The notes under the pieces: model-generated
What the model saw: only the letters and a program-made list of their open reading frames with translations
What the model was told of the DNA's origin: nothing
Databases searched by the model: none
Position numbers and translations under genes: made by a program
In this document: one piece after another, positions 9,785 to 18,945 of the stretch
Numbering within the stretch: the first letter of the stretch is position 1
Layout of the letters: each line of letters begins with the position of its first letter
Assembly (NCBI RefSeq): GCF_900091655.1
Contig: NZ_LT594621.1
Location: 1,426,001 to 1,490,000, forward strand
DNA length: 64,000 nt
Direction of reading: 5' to 3'
Origin: Culturomica massiliensis
GTDB lineage: Bacteria > Bacteroidota > Bacteroidia > Bacteroidales > Marinifilaceae

Positions 9785-10276
9785 CTATTGAAGTCGTGGC
9801 TTCACCAACTTCCCGTCGATACCGCATGTTTCCAGAACCGCGGTATTTTCTTTGTTGAAGGCGATCAGGCATGACGGCGCTCCGGCCGTACCACCCTGTT
9901 CCCCCGTAACATGGTAAAAACTGAGCCGTCCCTTGATAAAGAGTATTGAATCGGCGTTTGGGAATATCAGTTCGTGGAACAGGCGCGTGTCCGTGCGGGC
10001 AAAAGTGAGCGCGACGGCATTCCTGTGTTCGACACACCTGCGGATAAACCGGACAATCAGTGCAGTGTCATAGGGAGGATTGCAGAACACACGTCCGAAC
10101 CAGGGTTGTTGCAGGCCGTCATCCTCAATGGTATAGTGATGTCGCGCCGTATCCCATGGGCGGTTTACGGGCGAACACGGATCCAAATCGAACGGCCCCA
10201 GCCTCCGAAGCAGGCAGGGAGGCGTGAGCCATTCGTTCTTTCCGGTAGAAGATTTCCCCTCGAAAGTTACATCCAT
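9785..10276 (-). CDS. Phage Dam-type DNA N6-adenine methyltransferase
   Basis: 163 residues. 'NEWLTPPCLLRRLGPFDLDPCSP' carries the TPP and DLDP pattern of phage-encoded Dam methylases, and 'CNPPYD' is the catalytic NPPY motif IV. It methylates adenine in phage DNA, presumably against host restriction. It is the last minus-strand gene before the inserted cassette, 6 nt after the tube gene. Confidence 0.85.
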   Translation of the reverse strand: MDVTFEGKSSTGKNEWLTPPCLLRRLGPFDLDPCSPVNRPWDTARHHYTIEDDGLQQPWFGRVFCNPPYDTALIVRFIRRCVEHRNAVALTFARTDTRLFHELIFPNADSILFIKGRLSFYHVTGEQGGTAGAPSCLIAFNKENTAVLETCGIDGKLVKPRLQ

Positions 10277-10282
10277 GACAGC

Positions 10283-10738
10283 TTAGATTGTATCACCCGA
10301 GCCGATTTGGATATCGAACGGGTTGAGATCGAATTCATGGGTGATATTGGTATCATCCTGCTGTGACTCGAGACAATCCTCCGTGAAGATGCAACCTTTG
10401 AGCGTTACGGTCGTCGTTGTCCAGTCCTCGCCGGCCATCGGGTTGGCAAAGCTGATAATCAGGTCGAACTCGCCGATTTCGAGCAGCGAGCCGTACACCG
10501 AACGCAACAGCTGTTGCGTGGCATAGTCCATCGTGATGCTCGCCGTATAGGTAATGTTCCCGAACCCCCTCGACACCGGCCGTCCTCCCATGCCGTAGTT
10601 ACTTTCGACCTTGCGCTTCTTCGACCATTTGATGGCCGACACGCCTTCAAGGGTCGTGGAACCTTCATCGATTCCCAGGGCGGTCGATGACAGGGTTATC
10701 ATCGACCACGAGTATGCTACATTGTTGATTATTGCCAT
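10283..10738 (-). CDS. Tail tube protein
   Basis: 151 residues, beta-rich, directly after the sheath gene with a 3-nt gap. Sheath followed by tube is the invariant order in contractile tails. There is no specific motif; the call rests on length and position. Confidence 0.7.
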   Translation of the reverse strand: MAIINNVAYSWSMITLSSTALGIDEGSTTLEGVSAIKWSKKRKVESNYGMGGRPVSRGFGNITYTASITMDYATQQLLRSVYGSLLEIGEFDLIISFANPMAGEDWTTTTVTLKGCIFTEDCLESQQDDTNITHEFDLNPFDIQIGSGDTI

Positions 10739-10741
10739 ATG

Positions 10742-12094
10742 CTATGTCTTATTTGCGGTTAATGACAGTCCTTCCTCTACATAAATCTTCACGGCCACGC
10801 CCACCGGGACAAGGACATAGGAGATGCGCAGCGTGTCGTCCACCAACACGTTCTGGTTCGGGTCGATAGTGACGGCGTATCCTGAAATTTCCTGCGCCGC
10901 CTGCATCTTGGCCAGTATATCCCCGATGAGTGTCTTGAAAGCTGTAATCTTCGACGGGGCGAGGAACCCGGTTGAAGGATTGACCATCAGCGGTGAGTTC
11001 ACATACGGCAGCAGGGCTGCACGCACGGCACGGCGGCTCTTGTTGATGGTGCGGTTCCGGGCAATGGTACGGAAATCCCCATGTGAGCATGTCTGGTCTT
11101 TCGAGATGTAGATCCCGTTCTCGCGGCCGGCATACTTGATGGGAAAAATATACCCCTTATCGTCGAGTTCGTCCAGCAGTGACGGGGAGAGTGACTCGTA
11201 CCGGTTCAGGCTGAGGAAGTTCTCCTCTGCCTCGTCGAGGTTGATGTCCCCGAACCCCAACTCTATTTCCTGGAAATCGTCCGCGAAGAGATTGAACTGC
11301 TTGACCCATGCGATGGATTCGTGCACGTTGGCCTTTGCTATGGCTCCCATAACCGCTCCCAAAAATCCCACGGGCGTATGGTTCCTGTTGCACATCTGCA
11401 TCGTGGAGATCTTTTCGTGATGCGCCTGGCCGAATATACAGCTGATACGGCTTGATTCACAGATGCATGAAGGTATTTTATTCAGGTCAATCTGACGCCC
11501 CTCAGTCGTATCCGCCCCCGTATTGGAAGGATTGGCGGAAAGGATGAGCGAGAGCGGCTGGTTCTGCTCCGCAAGCCCCACGGCCACGTCGTTGAGCCCC
11601 TTTACCAGATTGAGGTTGTATTGTTCCGATGCGCCGTTCGCTTTCCACAGCGGCTGTTCCGTCCATATGCCTATCTGGTTGATCATACCCCCGGCAGCAC
11701 GCTGCATGATTTCCAGCGCATCCCAGTTCGCCGAACAGTCCGCGAACATCACGTAGAGTTTTCCTGAACCGCCCGGATTGCCGGACATGCGGAAAAATTC
11801 ACGGATATGGTATGCCGGGATGCCGTGCAGGAAATTGACATTCATCTCCTCCTCGTCGGTTGCCTCCACACGTTCGATGATACCGAAGTCGTTCACGGCG
11901 GACTTGAACGAGGTGATGTAGCAGACATCGCCAGGCTTGAGCCTGGTCTCATTGGTTTTACCATACCCCTCCGTGAAAAGCGTCGGCTGGAGGGACACGT
12001 CGAACAGCAGTCCCGTCACCTTCTCGCCCGACGAGCCGGTATCGTAAGGAATATTGCCGTCCACATCCTTGATAAATACATTACCGAGTGCCAT
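10742..12094 (-). CDS. Contractile tail sheath protein (DUF2586-like)
   Basis: 450 residues, the size of Mu gpL-class sheaths. The C-terminal part ('AALLPYVNSPLMVNPSTGFLA' style, about 360-450) carries the sheath-type domain with 'GYAVTIDPNQNVLVDDTLRISY'. The start ATG overlaps the stop of the upstream gene (TAATG). Its presence defines the phage as a myovirus. Confidence 0.8.
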   Translation of the reverse strand: MALGNVFIKDVDGNIPYDTGSSGEKVTGLLFDVSLQPTLFTEGYGKTNETRLKPGDVCYITSFKSAVNDFGIIERVEATDEEEMNVNFLHGIPAYHIREFFRMSGNPGGSGKLYVMFADCSANWDALEIMQRAAGGMINQIGIWTEQPLWKANGASEQYNLNLVKGLNDVAVGLAEQNQPLSLILSANPSNTGADTTEGRQIDLNKIPSCICESSRISCIFGQAHHEKISTMQMCNRNHTPVGFLGAVMGAIAKANVHESIAWVKQFNLFADDFQEIELGFGDINLDEAEENFLSLNRYESLSPSLLDELDDKGYIFPIKYAGRENGIYISKDQTCSHGDFRTIARNRTINKSRRAVRAALLPYVNSPLMVNPSTGFLAPSKITAFKTLIGDILAKMQAAQEISGYAVTIDPNQNVLVDDTLRISYVLVPVGVAVKIYVEEGLSLTANKT

Positions 12095-12441
12095 TATGAT
12101 TTCTTTTTAAGTTCGTTGTAGAAAGGATTCCTGTAGAGTACGGCCTTGCCCCTGATGGCGGCCGCCGTGTCCGGCGCATAGGTTCCTCCGTGCGTGTCGA
12201 TGTACAGCGACGGATATGCCGGGAACTTTTTCAACAGGGACAGGATGTGAGGCTCTGTCGTCTCCTCCGACCCTGCATTCCCTTTCCCCGCGGTCTTGGC
12301 CGGCAGCCTGTCTTCAGTCTCGCCGCCTGTCCCGAGGTTTTCCGATGCCGTTTCCGGAACGGGCACCGCCTGAGCCTCCGGTGCAGGAATATTATTGTTG
12401 TCTGTCTGCGGAGTTTCCTCCGTGTTGATTTTCTTTGCCAT
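12094..12441 (-). CDS. Small structural-module protein, Pro/Glu-rich N-terminus
   Basis: 115 residues. The first 70 are low-complexity (Pro, Glu, Thr), the last 45 look folded ('FPAYPSLYIDTHGGTYAPDTAAA'). It sits between major capsid and sheath where Mu-like phages have gp35-38 (head completion/neck). Function is unassigned. Confidence 0.55.
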   Translation of the reverse strand: MAKKINTEETPQTDNNNIPAPEAQAVPVPETASENLGTGGETEDRLPAKTAGKGNAGSEETTEPHILSLLKKFPAYPSLYIDTHGGTYAPDTAAAIRGKAVLYRNPFYNELKKKS

Positions 12442-12516
12442 AACAGTAGAATGAAAATGGGGAACGGGGCCTTGCCTCCGCTCCCCGGGTGGATATTGAG
12501 AATGAAGAAAGGTGTG

Positions 12517-13566
12517 TTATTCGCTCTTCTTGTAGGCGGTATGGACCACGATCTCCGCCGGGCGGACGATGTTCACGTCCATTTTCATGCGCATCTGGAA
12601 AAAGAACAGCTCGGAGTTGGCCTGCAGACGGTCGATTTTCAGGATGTCCGTGTCGTTCGCGTAATCCACCCCCATCCACAGGTTGGAGTCCATGCCGGTG
12701 GAGAACTCGCCGAGCACCATCGTGTGTTCGGGGATTCCCACGACCGGGACGATGCGCTTGCCCTTGAAGCGATAGCGGTTGACCTCGGTATTCTCGGAAT
12801 ACTTGACCTGCTTGTCCGAGATATATTGGTCATACGCGTCCCAGGCGTCCCATCCGACCACAAAGGTCAGAGATGTCTTCTTTCGGATCTGCTTCGGACA
12901 TTTCCTCCACATCGCATAGAGCGCCGCCTCCACCGCGGCCCCGTCCGTCAGCTCGGTCGTTCCCGAAATGATGCACTGCCCTCCGGCAACCACCTCGGCA
13001 TCGGAGGAGTTCACATTGTCGAGGATCCGTTTGATGACCCCGTCAAAATATTTCTCCTTGTTGGCTCCGATTTTCGTGCAGCCTTCCGGTGCGGTAATCT
13101 TGGCCACCGTCTCTCCTCCGCGGGCGGAAGTCCAGATGGCGTTTCCGATATACTCGTTTTTCTTGTCCATAAGGAGACGGAGCATCGTCGCCTGGATTTT
13201 CGGGTCGAGCTCGCGGAACACGAGATTGCCTTCCGGCTGCGCGAAACGCCAGTACTTCTCGTAGTCCCTCGGGTTAAACTCGAGATAGACCATAAAATCG
13301 GACGGCTCAAGATGGCGTTCGGTGAACTGGTACTCGTTCGTGCCGTCATCGCCCTTGGCTCCGTGGATGGGTTGTGGGGTCGGCACGTTGTCCTGGATAA
13401 TGTTGCCCAGCTTGATGGCAGGAAGCGTATAGCGGTGCTGGATGCCCGTCTTGATATGAATCAGTCCCTCGCGGACTGTATCATTGCCCTGCACGGTATA
13501 GGTCAGCAAGTCCTCAAGTACTTCGCCGCTATACCCGTTTTGAAGAAAGTTTACTGTATCAGCCAT
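12517..13566 (-). CDS. Major capsid protein
   Basis: 349 residues directly after the prohead protease, as in Mu (gpI then gpT). The sequence has the alternating beta/loop character of HK97-fold capsids with 'VVGWDAWDAYDQYI' in the middle and a conserved-looking C-terminus ('MDVNIVRPAEIVVHTAY'). Assigned by length, position and resemblance to Bacteroidales prophage capsids. Confidence 0.8.
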   Translation of the reverse strand: MADTVNFLQNGYSGEVLEDLLTYTVQGNDTVREGLIHIKTGIQHRYTLPAIKLGNIIQDNVPTPQPIHGAKGDDGTNEYQFTERHLEPSDFMVYLEFNPRDYEKYWRFAQPEGNLVFRELDPKIQATMLRLLMDKKNEYIGNAIWTSARGGETVAKITAPEGCTKIGANKEKYFDGVIKRILDNVNSSDAEVVAGGQCIISGTTELTDGAAVEAALYAMWRKCPKQIRKKTSLTFVVGWDAWDAYDQYISDKQVKYSENTEVNRYRFKGKRIVPVVGIPEHTMVLGEFSTGMDSNLWMGVDYANDTDILKIDRLQANSELFFFQMRMKMDVNIVRPAEIVVHTAYKKSE

Positions 13567-13692
13567 TGTCGTTTTAAGTTTTCCGTTGAAGAATGAAACT
13601 CGGCCGACTGGCGGATACCTGCTGTTTCCGCGCGAGACACTGCGGTCTCCGGCATGTCAGTTAAAATCGGGCGGACGCCCGCGGATAGTCTG

Positions 13693-14937
13693 TCAGAGCT
13701 TTCGGAACTTGAAATCCGCACCGACCACTTCCGCCACCTTCTCGGCCATCAGCTGTTCGGCGGTCTTTGTCGCTTCCGCCGTGGCCTGGATGTTGGCAGG
13801 GTCATCGGCGATTTCCTTCGAGATTTTCTCCCGCGCGGGAATGGAAGCCAGCGTGCTTTCCGCCAACTCGAAGTTGGAACCGGCCATCTCCACCCACTGC
13901 GTTTTCGCCTCACGGTCAATCTTGCCTTCTGCAATGGCATTCTCCACCAATGTCTCGATACGGGAAGCCTGCTCGTCCTTCTCTTTCTGCTCGTAGGCGG
14001 AAAGGCGTGCCGTCGCTGCGGCCAGGTCTGTCTGCAAGTTCCGGATGGAGGCGTCTTTTCCGGCGATGACGGTCTGCGCGTCGCTCAGTGATTTCTGTAT
14101 TTCTCTGTATTTGGGTTCCATCGCGGCCAGTTCAGAGATACGTGCCATCACGTCCTTGACCTCACCGTCCTTCATGCCCAGCGAGGCTGCAATCGCCCCG
14201 TACTCAAAGCCTTGTGTCTTGTTTTCGTTTGCCATATCGTTTTCCGTTTCTGTAAGAGTAGGTTCAATGCCTTTGAAAGGTTTATTTCCCGCGCTGACAC
14301 GGCTCATCAGTTCCTGGATGGCGGCCGTATCGGTCAATCCTTCTATCTCGTCATGCACTTTACGGCAAAGCTGCTTCGAGGTATGGATGACATGCTCCGC
14401 AGGTATGATGCCGGCCTTGACGGCAGCCTGTGCGTCGAAATAGGTCCCGTCCTTTCCTGCCTGTCCGTCCATGATGGCCCGCACATGCTCCGCTTTCAGG
14501 CCGAACCGTTTCCGGTAAATCGTCTCGATCTGTTTGGTAAAAGCCGTTACCATGTCCGACGGTTCCCCTCCGTCATCGTCCGGCAACATCGGGTTATGAA
14601 TCATCAGTATGGCATAATCACGCATGAGAGAACGCTTGCCCGCCGCCCAGATGATGGAGGCCATCGATGCCGCGACCCCTTCGATGATACATTCCGTATC
14701 CACCGTGGCATTGGCGATGGTGGAATAGGTGGACATGCCGTAAAGGACACTGCCGCCCTCCGAGTTGATCAACACACGGATACAGGAGGGACGGATGATA
14801 TTTTCCAAAAAGTCGAACTCGTCATTGAAACGTGAGGTCGTCTCTTCCGTCACGCGACCGAAGAAACGGATAACAGCCGGCTGGCCTGCCTTCGCCTCTC
14901 CGACGACATATTGAAGTGTGTTCATATCCATATGCAA
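13693..14937 (-). CDS. ClpP-type prohead protease with scaffold-like C-terminus
   Basis: 414 residues. Residues 20-190 are a ClpP/SDH fold: 'INSEGGSVLYGMSTYS', catalytic Ser in 'GVAASMASIIWAAG' and His in 'AILMIHNPM'. Residues about 250-400 form a Lys/Glu/Ala coiled coil, like a scaffold fused to the protease. It cleaves scaffold during head maturation. Mu itself uses a different protease family, so this is a mosaic swap. Confidence 0.85.
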   Translation of the reverse strand: MHMDMNTLQYVVGEAKAGQPAVIRFFGRVTEETTSRFNDEFDFLENIIRPSCIRVLINSEGGSVLYGMSTYSTIANATVDTECIIEGVAASMASIIWAAGKRSLMRDYAILMIHNPMLPDDDGGEPSDMVTAFTKQIETIYRKRFGLKAEHVRAIMDGQAGKDGTYFDAQAAVKAGIIPAEHVIHTSKQLCRKVHDEIEGLTDTAAIQELMSRVSAGNKPFKGIEPTLTETENDMANENKTQGFEYGAIAASLGMKDGEVKDVMARISELAAMEPKYREIQKSLSDAQTVIAGKDASIRNLQTDLAAATARLSAYEQKEKDEQASRIETLVENAIAEGKIDREAKTQWVEMAGSNFELAESTLASIPAREKISKEIADDPANIQATAEATKTAEQLMAEKVAEVVGADFKFRKL

Positions 14938-15214
14938 GGGTTATTTGAACAAGAGTAGGCGGTGGGAAAAGAAAAGGTTTTGCACTGCTATTTATGGAAG
15001 TGGAAATATGAGAATCCATCCATTTATGGAAATGCGATTATCTTTACAGTATAATAGATTGTTCAAATTACAGACCGGTTGCAACTATTTGTATCAAGAC
15101 CGGCATGCTGAACATTCTAAATTCAGCAAGTACAGAAAATGTATCATGAGTCTTGTATTATCTGCTGATTCATGTCTGTTTATACGCAGTGCGGATAAAT
15201 CTCCTGCATGGATT
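14938..15214. other. Intergenic gap in the head module
   Basis: 277 bp between protease and the next upstream head gene on the same strand. No convincing reading frame on either strand and no clear TAnnTTTG box toward the protease. It is the only sizeable gap in the head genes; an internal promoter or a lost small gene is possible. Confidence 0.4.
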
Positions 15215-15919
15215 TCAATTTTTCGATCCGGTATCCGAAAAACCAGATACTTCGTCATGTTCCGGACGCGGATGGAAGCCGTGTCCGCCGCTGTCATGTT
15301 GCGGCGCATCGCTGTGTTGGGTGAACGGGGGCATGACCACATACCTTTTTACCCAGTCCCTGTATTTCCACGCGGAAGATTCCCTGAACCATACCTCGTA
15401 GTCTATCCAGTACGCCTGCAACATATTGGTTGAAAGCGGCATGTCGAAATAGGTCAGGTTGCACCGCTCGCTCAGCGCCGGCTCATGGTTCTTGGCATCC
15501 TGTATGGCTACATTGAGCCGCTGGAAGACCAGAAACGCCTCGCATTCCTTGTCTTCGTCCGCATTGTTGAGCGTATTCAGGATAAACCGCACGCGCATGG
15601 TGGCGCGTCCCTCACCGATACGCTGTTGCTGTACCAGGTACCTCACGTTGATAAAGTGGATGAACACGGCAGGGAACACAGTCTCATACTCCGTGTTATC
15701 GTCACGAACAATGCGGGCGAACTGGCCGTTGTCGATAGCGACGGTTTTGAACAGGGGCGGCGACAACGGGTCGTCCGGATTCTCCCGCAGGGTCAGGACA
15801 GCCCGCTTAACGGCCCGGTATATCTCCACGAAAGGGTTCGCGGAAACTTCTTCAGGCAGGCTCTCCGCCGGTGCCGACGGTTGTGCGGGCTGTGGTGCGG
15901 GGTGTTTGTCTTTTATCAT
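15215..15919 (-). CDS. Probable tail completion/terminator-like protein
   Basis: 234 residues. The Pro/Ala-rich N-terminus is followed by a folded middle ('YRAVKRAVLTLRENPDDPL', 'PAVFIHFINVRY', 'QAYWIDYEVWF'), and the last 30 residues are disordered. It overlaps the morphogenesis gene by 4 nt. Position between gpG-like protein and protease suggests head-tail joining; no firm family. Confidence 0.5.
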   Translation of the reverse strand: MIKDKHPAPQPAQPSAPAESLPEEVSANPFVEIYRAVKRAVLTLRENPDDPLSPPLFKTVAIDNGQFARIVRDDNTEYETVFPAVFIHFINVRYLVQQQRIGEGRATMRVRFILNTLNNADEDKECEAFLVFQRLNVAIQDAKNHEPALSERCNLTYFDMPLSTNMLQAYWIDYEVWFRESSAWKYRDWVKRYVVMPPFTQHSDAPQHDSGGHGFHPRPEHDEVSGFSDTGSKN

Positions 15920-16494
15920 AGCGGCTGGTGTGGAAATCCTTTAAAAATCATATCTATGAAATGGACGGCGATATAGTCGTCCGTTTTCGGTGAGAATCCG
16001 ATGAACTGCCGGTGTACGGGACGGCGCGTGGAATACTGGTTTACCGTGTACAGCCCGAACTTCGGATCGGTATTGTGTATGGCGGCATAATGCCCGTAAC
16101 GCTCCTTGCTGCGTCCCCGCTTGCCCTTGACTGGAAAGCTCTTTTCCGTAGTCCACATGCAATACCTGGCGCCTTTCCGGAAGATGCGCGTACGGTCCGA
16201 ACGCCGTCCCACTATGTCTGTCCGGCCGGCTTCCGACTGTATGCTCCGGGCCAGAGTCCCCGTATCGTTCATGAGAGGATGGGTGAACCTCTTTCCCCAT
16301 TTGGAGGTACGAGGCGCCCATTTGCTACCGTTGAATCCCCCCGAAGCGAATGAGGACAGGAACTGCTGCCTGGTATAGTCACCGGCAGCAGTTGCGAAGT
16401 CGAATACGTTGAACTCTAGCCGGCTGGCCATGACGCGCGTACTGGTCCTGCTTACCCAGTGGCTGCAAAACTCATCAAGCGTTATCTTGGGCAT
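15916..16494 (-). CDS. Virion morphogenesis protein (Mu gpG-like)
   Basis: 192 residues. 'GFNGSKWAPRTSKWGKRFTHPL' and 'DTGTLARSIQSEA' are the W-x-P-R ... L-x-x-S-I pattern of the phage virion morphogenesis (tail completion) family, followed by 'YAAIHNTD'. In Mu the gpG gene follows gpF, as here. It overlaps the MuF-like gene by 20 nt. Confidence 0.75.
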   Translation of the reverse strand: MPKITLDEFCSHWVSRTSTRVMASRLEFNVFDFATAAGDYTRQQFLSSFASGGFNGSKWAPRTSKWGKRFTHPLMNDTGTLARSIQSEAGRTDIVGRRSDRTRIFRKGARYCMWTTEKSFPVKGKRGRSKERYGHYAAIHNTDPKFGLYTVNQYSTRRPVHRQFIGFSPKTDDYIAVHFIDMIFKGFPHQPL

Positions 16495-17353
16495 AGGCGA
16501 ACTTTCCTTTAATGCGTTTCACAATATCATTCATGTAACCCGGAAGCGGGACGGAGAAATAGCGGTGCGCATCGGAAAAGATACGCCCGCCGGTTGCCAG
16601 GCTCTCCCGGAAGACCGGATCCACCTTTTCCAGATAGTCTCCCTTATCCGGCAAAGCCGCCCGGACAGCGGCGAACCCCTCCGCGACCAGAAAGCAGCGG
16701 CATCCCCATTCGATCGGCGGTATCAGTTCCGGAGGAAACTCGGATTTGCGGAAGGAAATCCCTTCCAATGAAAGATGCCAGGCACGTACCCGTTCATCGC
16801 CTTGTGTCATGTAGGTAAGCACGGTATCCATATCCACCGCCATCCACCATGCGGCCATCGAGGCCGCGAAGAATACCTGGTTGTTCTCTTCCTCCGCATG
16901 GACGAGGTTATACCTGCGGCATATCTTTTCGTGTGCTTCCATGTCCTGTTCATCCGCTGTCTCGGGCAGTTCCCCGAGCATGGAATACTCCTCTGCCGCG
17001 GCAAAATCCACCAGGTTGTCTATGGCTGCAATCAGGATGTCACGCTGCTGCCGTTCCCTCTCTGTTGTAAAGGAGTTGTGATTTTTCAGTATCTCCAATG
17101 CCCGGTCCATGTCGATTCGCAGACCTGTCAGCGCACGGTCTATGAGGAAAGAGGCACGCAGGGTGATGATGTCCTCTATAATGTCGAGACGTTCCGCGCT
17201 GTTCTCCCAATAGAGGATCAGCCTGCGGAATGCATCGAAAATGACACGATACTCCTTTTCCGTATCGGATTCCGTGGTTGCAGATGCCCTGACAGCTCTG
17301 AACGGAGCGTTGTCCGGGAGCGGAAGACGGGCTTCTATTCCGCTCCCCGCAGA
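16475..17353 (-). CDS. MuF-like minor head protein, read as a -1 frameshift extension of the portal
   Basis: The frame is open for 292 codons from the end of the portal gene to TAA/TAG at 16475. Between 17353 and the first ATG (17110) it reads as good protein ('ESDTEKEYRVIFDAFRRL', 'RLDIIEDIITLRASFLIDR') but has no ATG, GTG or TTG. The C-terminal half has the MuF signature 'HLSLEGISF' ... 'PPIEWGCRCFL' (His, then Pro-Pro and Cys-Arg-Cys). MuF proteins sit inside the head near the portal and may be ejected. Best model: synthesised as a portal-MuF fusion through the frameshift site; initiation at 17110 would lose about 80 conserved-looking residues. Confidence 0.75.
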   Translation of the reverse strand, partial: SAGSGIEARLPLPDNAPFRAVRASATTESDTEKEYRVIFDAFRRLILYWENSAERLDIIEDIITLRASFLIDRALTGLRIDMDRALEILKNHNSFTTERERQQRDILIAAIDNLVDFAAAEEYSMLGELPETADEQDMEAHEKICRRYNLVHAEEENNQVFFAASMAAWWMAVDMDTVLTYMTQGDERVRAWHLSLEGISFRKSEFPPELIPPIEWGCRCFLVAEGFAAVRAALPDKGDYLEKVDPVFRESLATGGRIFSDAHRYFSVPLPGYMNDIVKRIKGKFAYAQDNA

Positions 17354-17359
17354 AAATTT
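17316..17359 (-). promoter_or_regulatory. Programmed -1 ribosomal frameshift signal
   Basis: On the minus strand the portal frame reads GGA AAT TTT CTG, so A AAT TTT (17359-17353) is an X XXY YYZ slippery heptamer. After a 5-nt spacer (CTGCG) comes a perfect 10-bp stem, GGGAGCGGAA (17347-17338) with TTCCGCTCCC (17325-17316), whose 12-nt loop begins with the portal stop TAG (17337-17335). All three elements of -1 frameshifting are present at standard spacing, and the -1 frame is the MuF-like frame. Confidence 0.75.
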
Positions 17360-18657
17360 CCGACCTTCGCCCCCCGGGGGCGTCCGTAACGCCGGAAATA
17401 CTCCTCGTCCGACATGATGCCCCGGTCGTTGTGGCTGAGACCGGATGAGCCGCCTTCGGCTCCGAAACCTAATCCCGGGATAACATTGAGCTGCCGGCCC
17501 ACATTGATACCGAACTCTTTCTCGATCTCATCGGCCGCCACTTCATATTTGTCCGTGATCAGCGAATAGAGCTTGATGCGGTCCTCGTTGCTCATCTCTA
17601 TCCGGTTCGAATACCGGAACTCCAATCCTCCGGGGATATACCCGATAGCCACCAGGCGGGGGATTATCTCCTCGTTCATGATGTTTTCGATATACCGACG
17701 GTAGACTTCGATACGGTCGCGGAAAATGTCCTGGTGTGCTTTCGTGGAACCCACGTACGACTGCATCCCTCCGGCCATCGACTCGGAGCCGAGCACGAGG
17801 TTGGCAACTTCCTTGTTCACAAACTCGATAAGCCCGGTATATATCTTTTCCGAGTTGGACATGGTGAATGTCTTGATATCGACCTCGTCCTCAATGCCGG
17901 TAACCACCACCTTGTTCTGTGCCGCGTTGGCTATCTCGTTAGCCAGCCTCTTGCGGTCGGCGTTGCTCTCGCTGACCGTCTTTCCGTGGATAATCGGCTG
18001 TCCGTAAGTATGGGAAAAGTTCACATAGTTGGCCACCGTGAATTTCTTGGCCAGTATCAAAGGGGTCGTGGCGGAAAAAAGTCCCAAGTCGCCGGAGTTT
18101 ACCAGTACATAACAACGGTAATATGCCGGGTCATGTAAATCCCAATGCGGCTCCCACAGTCCCTGCCGCTTCAGTACCGTTTTCTGGTCCGGTAACACAT
18201 TACGCCGTTCGATGATGTTGACTTCCGCCAGCCTGCCCGTTCTGGGGTCAGTATGCGGCATGATTTCAAGCAGGGTGTACCCGTAGAGTTTGGATTCCAC
18301 TATGCCCTTGATTATCTTGTCGAACTGCGAACCCTGTATCTTCAGGGAGTTCGCCACGTCCTTGATGTATTTTCCCTTTTCGTTTACACGGGCAAGCATA
18401 TAGCGGTCGCCGAGAATCTGGCTTTCCAGTGTCTCGACAACGGAACGTATATGAGCGTCCTGTTGCAGGCAGGCTTCATACAGGTCAATGAGCCGGGCGC
18501 GGTCATCGAGAATATATCCCGAACCGGTATCCTGACGACATGAACGGTAGCGGTTGTTGCGCTCGATTTCGCGAACATACTCCTGAATTGTCTTTTTGGA
18601 GGTCTTAAAAATACTCTCCAAGAGTTCCCCGTTAAATGATTTGTCCGATGTAGCCAT
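17335..18657 (-). CDS. Portal protein (DUF935, Mu gp29-like)
   Basis: 440 residues starting at ATG 18657. Features of Mu-type portals: 'LESQILGDRYMLARV' N-terminal, 'YGYTLLEIM' (about 145-153), 'NKEVANLVLGSESMAGG' (about 287-303) and a helical C-terminus. Portals form the dodecameric DNA gate of the capsid. It is the first minus-strand gene; no terminase precedes it because the strand switches upstream. The last codons contain the frameshift signal to the MuF-like frame. Confidence 0.85.
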   Translation of the reverse strand: MATSDKSFNGELLESIFKTSKKTIQEYVREIERNNRYRSCRQDTGSGYILDDRARLIDLYEACLQQDAHIRSVVETLESQILGDRYMLARVNEKGKYIKDVANSLKIQGSQFDKIIKGIVESKLYGYTLLEIMPHTDPRTGRLAEVNIIERRNVLPDQKTVLKRQGLWEPHWDLHDPAYYRCYVLVNSGDLGLFSATTPLILAKKFTVANYVNFSHTYGQPIIHGKTVSESNADRKRLANEIANAAQNKVVVTGIEDEVDIKTFTMSNSEKIYTGLIEFVNKEVANLVLGSESMAGGMQSYVGSTKAHQDIFRDRIEVYRRYIENIMNEEIIPRLVAIGYIPGGLEFRYSNRIEMSNEDRIKLYSLITDKYEVAADEIEKEFGINVGRQLNVIPGLGFGAEGGSSGLSHNDRGIMSDEEYFRRYGRPRGAKVGNFLRGAE

Positions 18658-18945
18658 AATTTTTTTGTTTCTTGTTCAAAGAGTAGAGACAATCCTCAAG
18701 AGAGGTTTTTACGGCTAAAAGAATATATGGAGAACGGGACTCTTAATGCTTGATTTACAAACCGAAATATGCAACTTAAATATATAGATATTTCGGTTTT
18801 ATTTGCGTTGTAAATATCTTATTATCAGTAATTAACAATTTATTAAAAGTGTAATTTATGTATATATTTATAGTGTATTTCATATTAAAAAGATATATCT
18901 TTGCACCACGTTAGATACAAATCCAAGAACAATGAAAAAGAGAAC
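18658..18945. promoter_or_regulatory. Divergent promoter region between late and early genes
   Basis: AT-rich 288-bp region separating the minus-strand head genes from the plus-strand early operon. A -7 box TATCTTTG lies at 18896-18903, about 43 nt before the ATG at 18946; a good -33 TTTG is not evident. This makes an upstream TTG start at 18901 impossible for the first early gene. It is the natural place for the early/late switch. Confidence 0.5.

Noticed and set aside
12190..13596. 468-codon plus-strand frame opposite capsid genes.
   Set aside because: Antisense shadow of the major capsid gene, His/Arg/Val-rich without domains.
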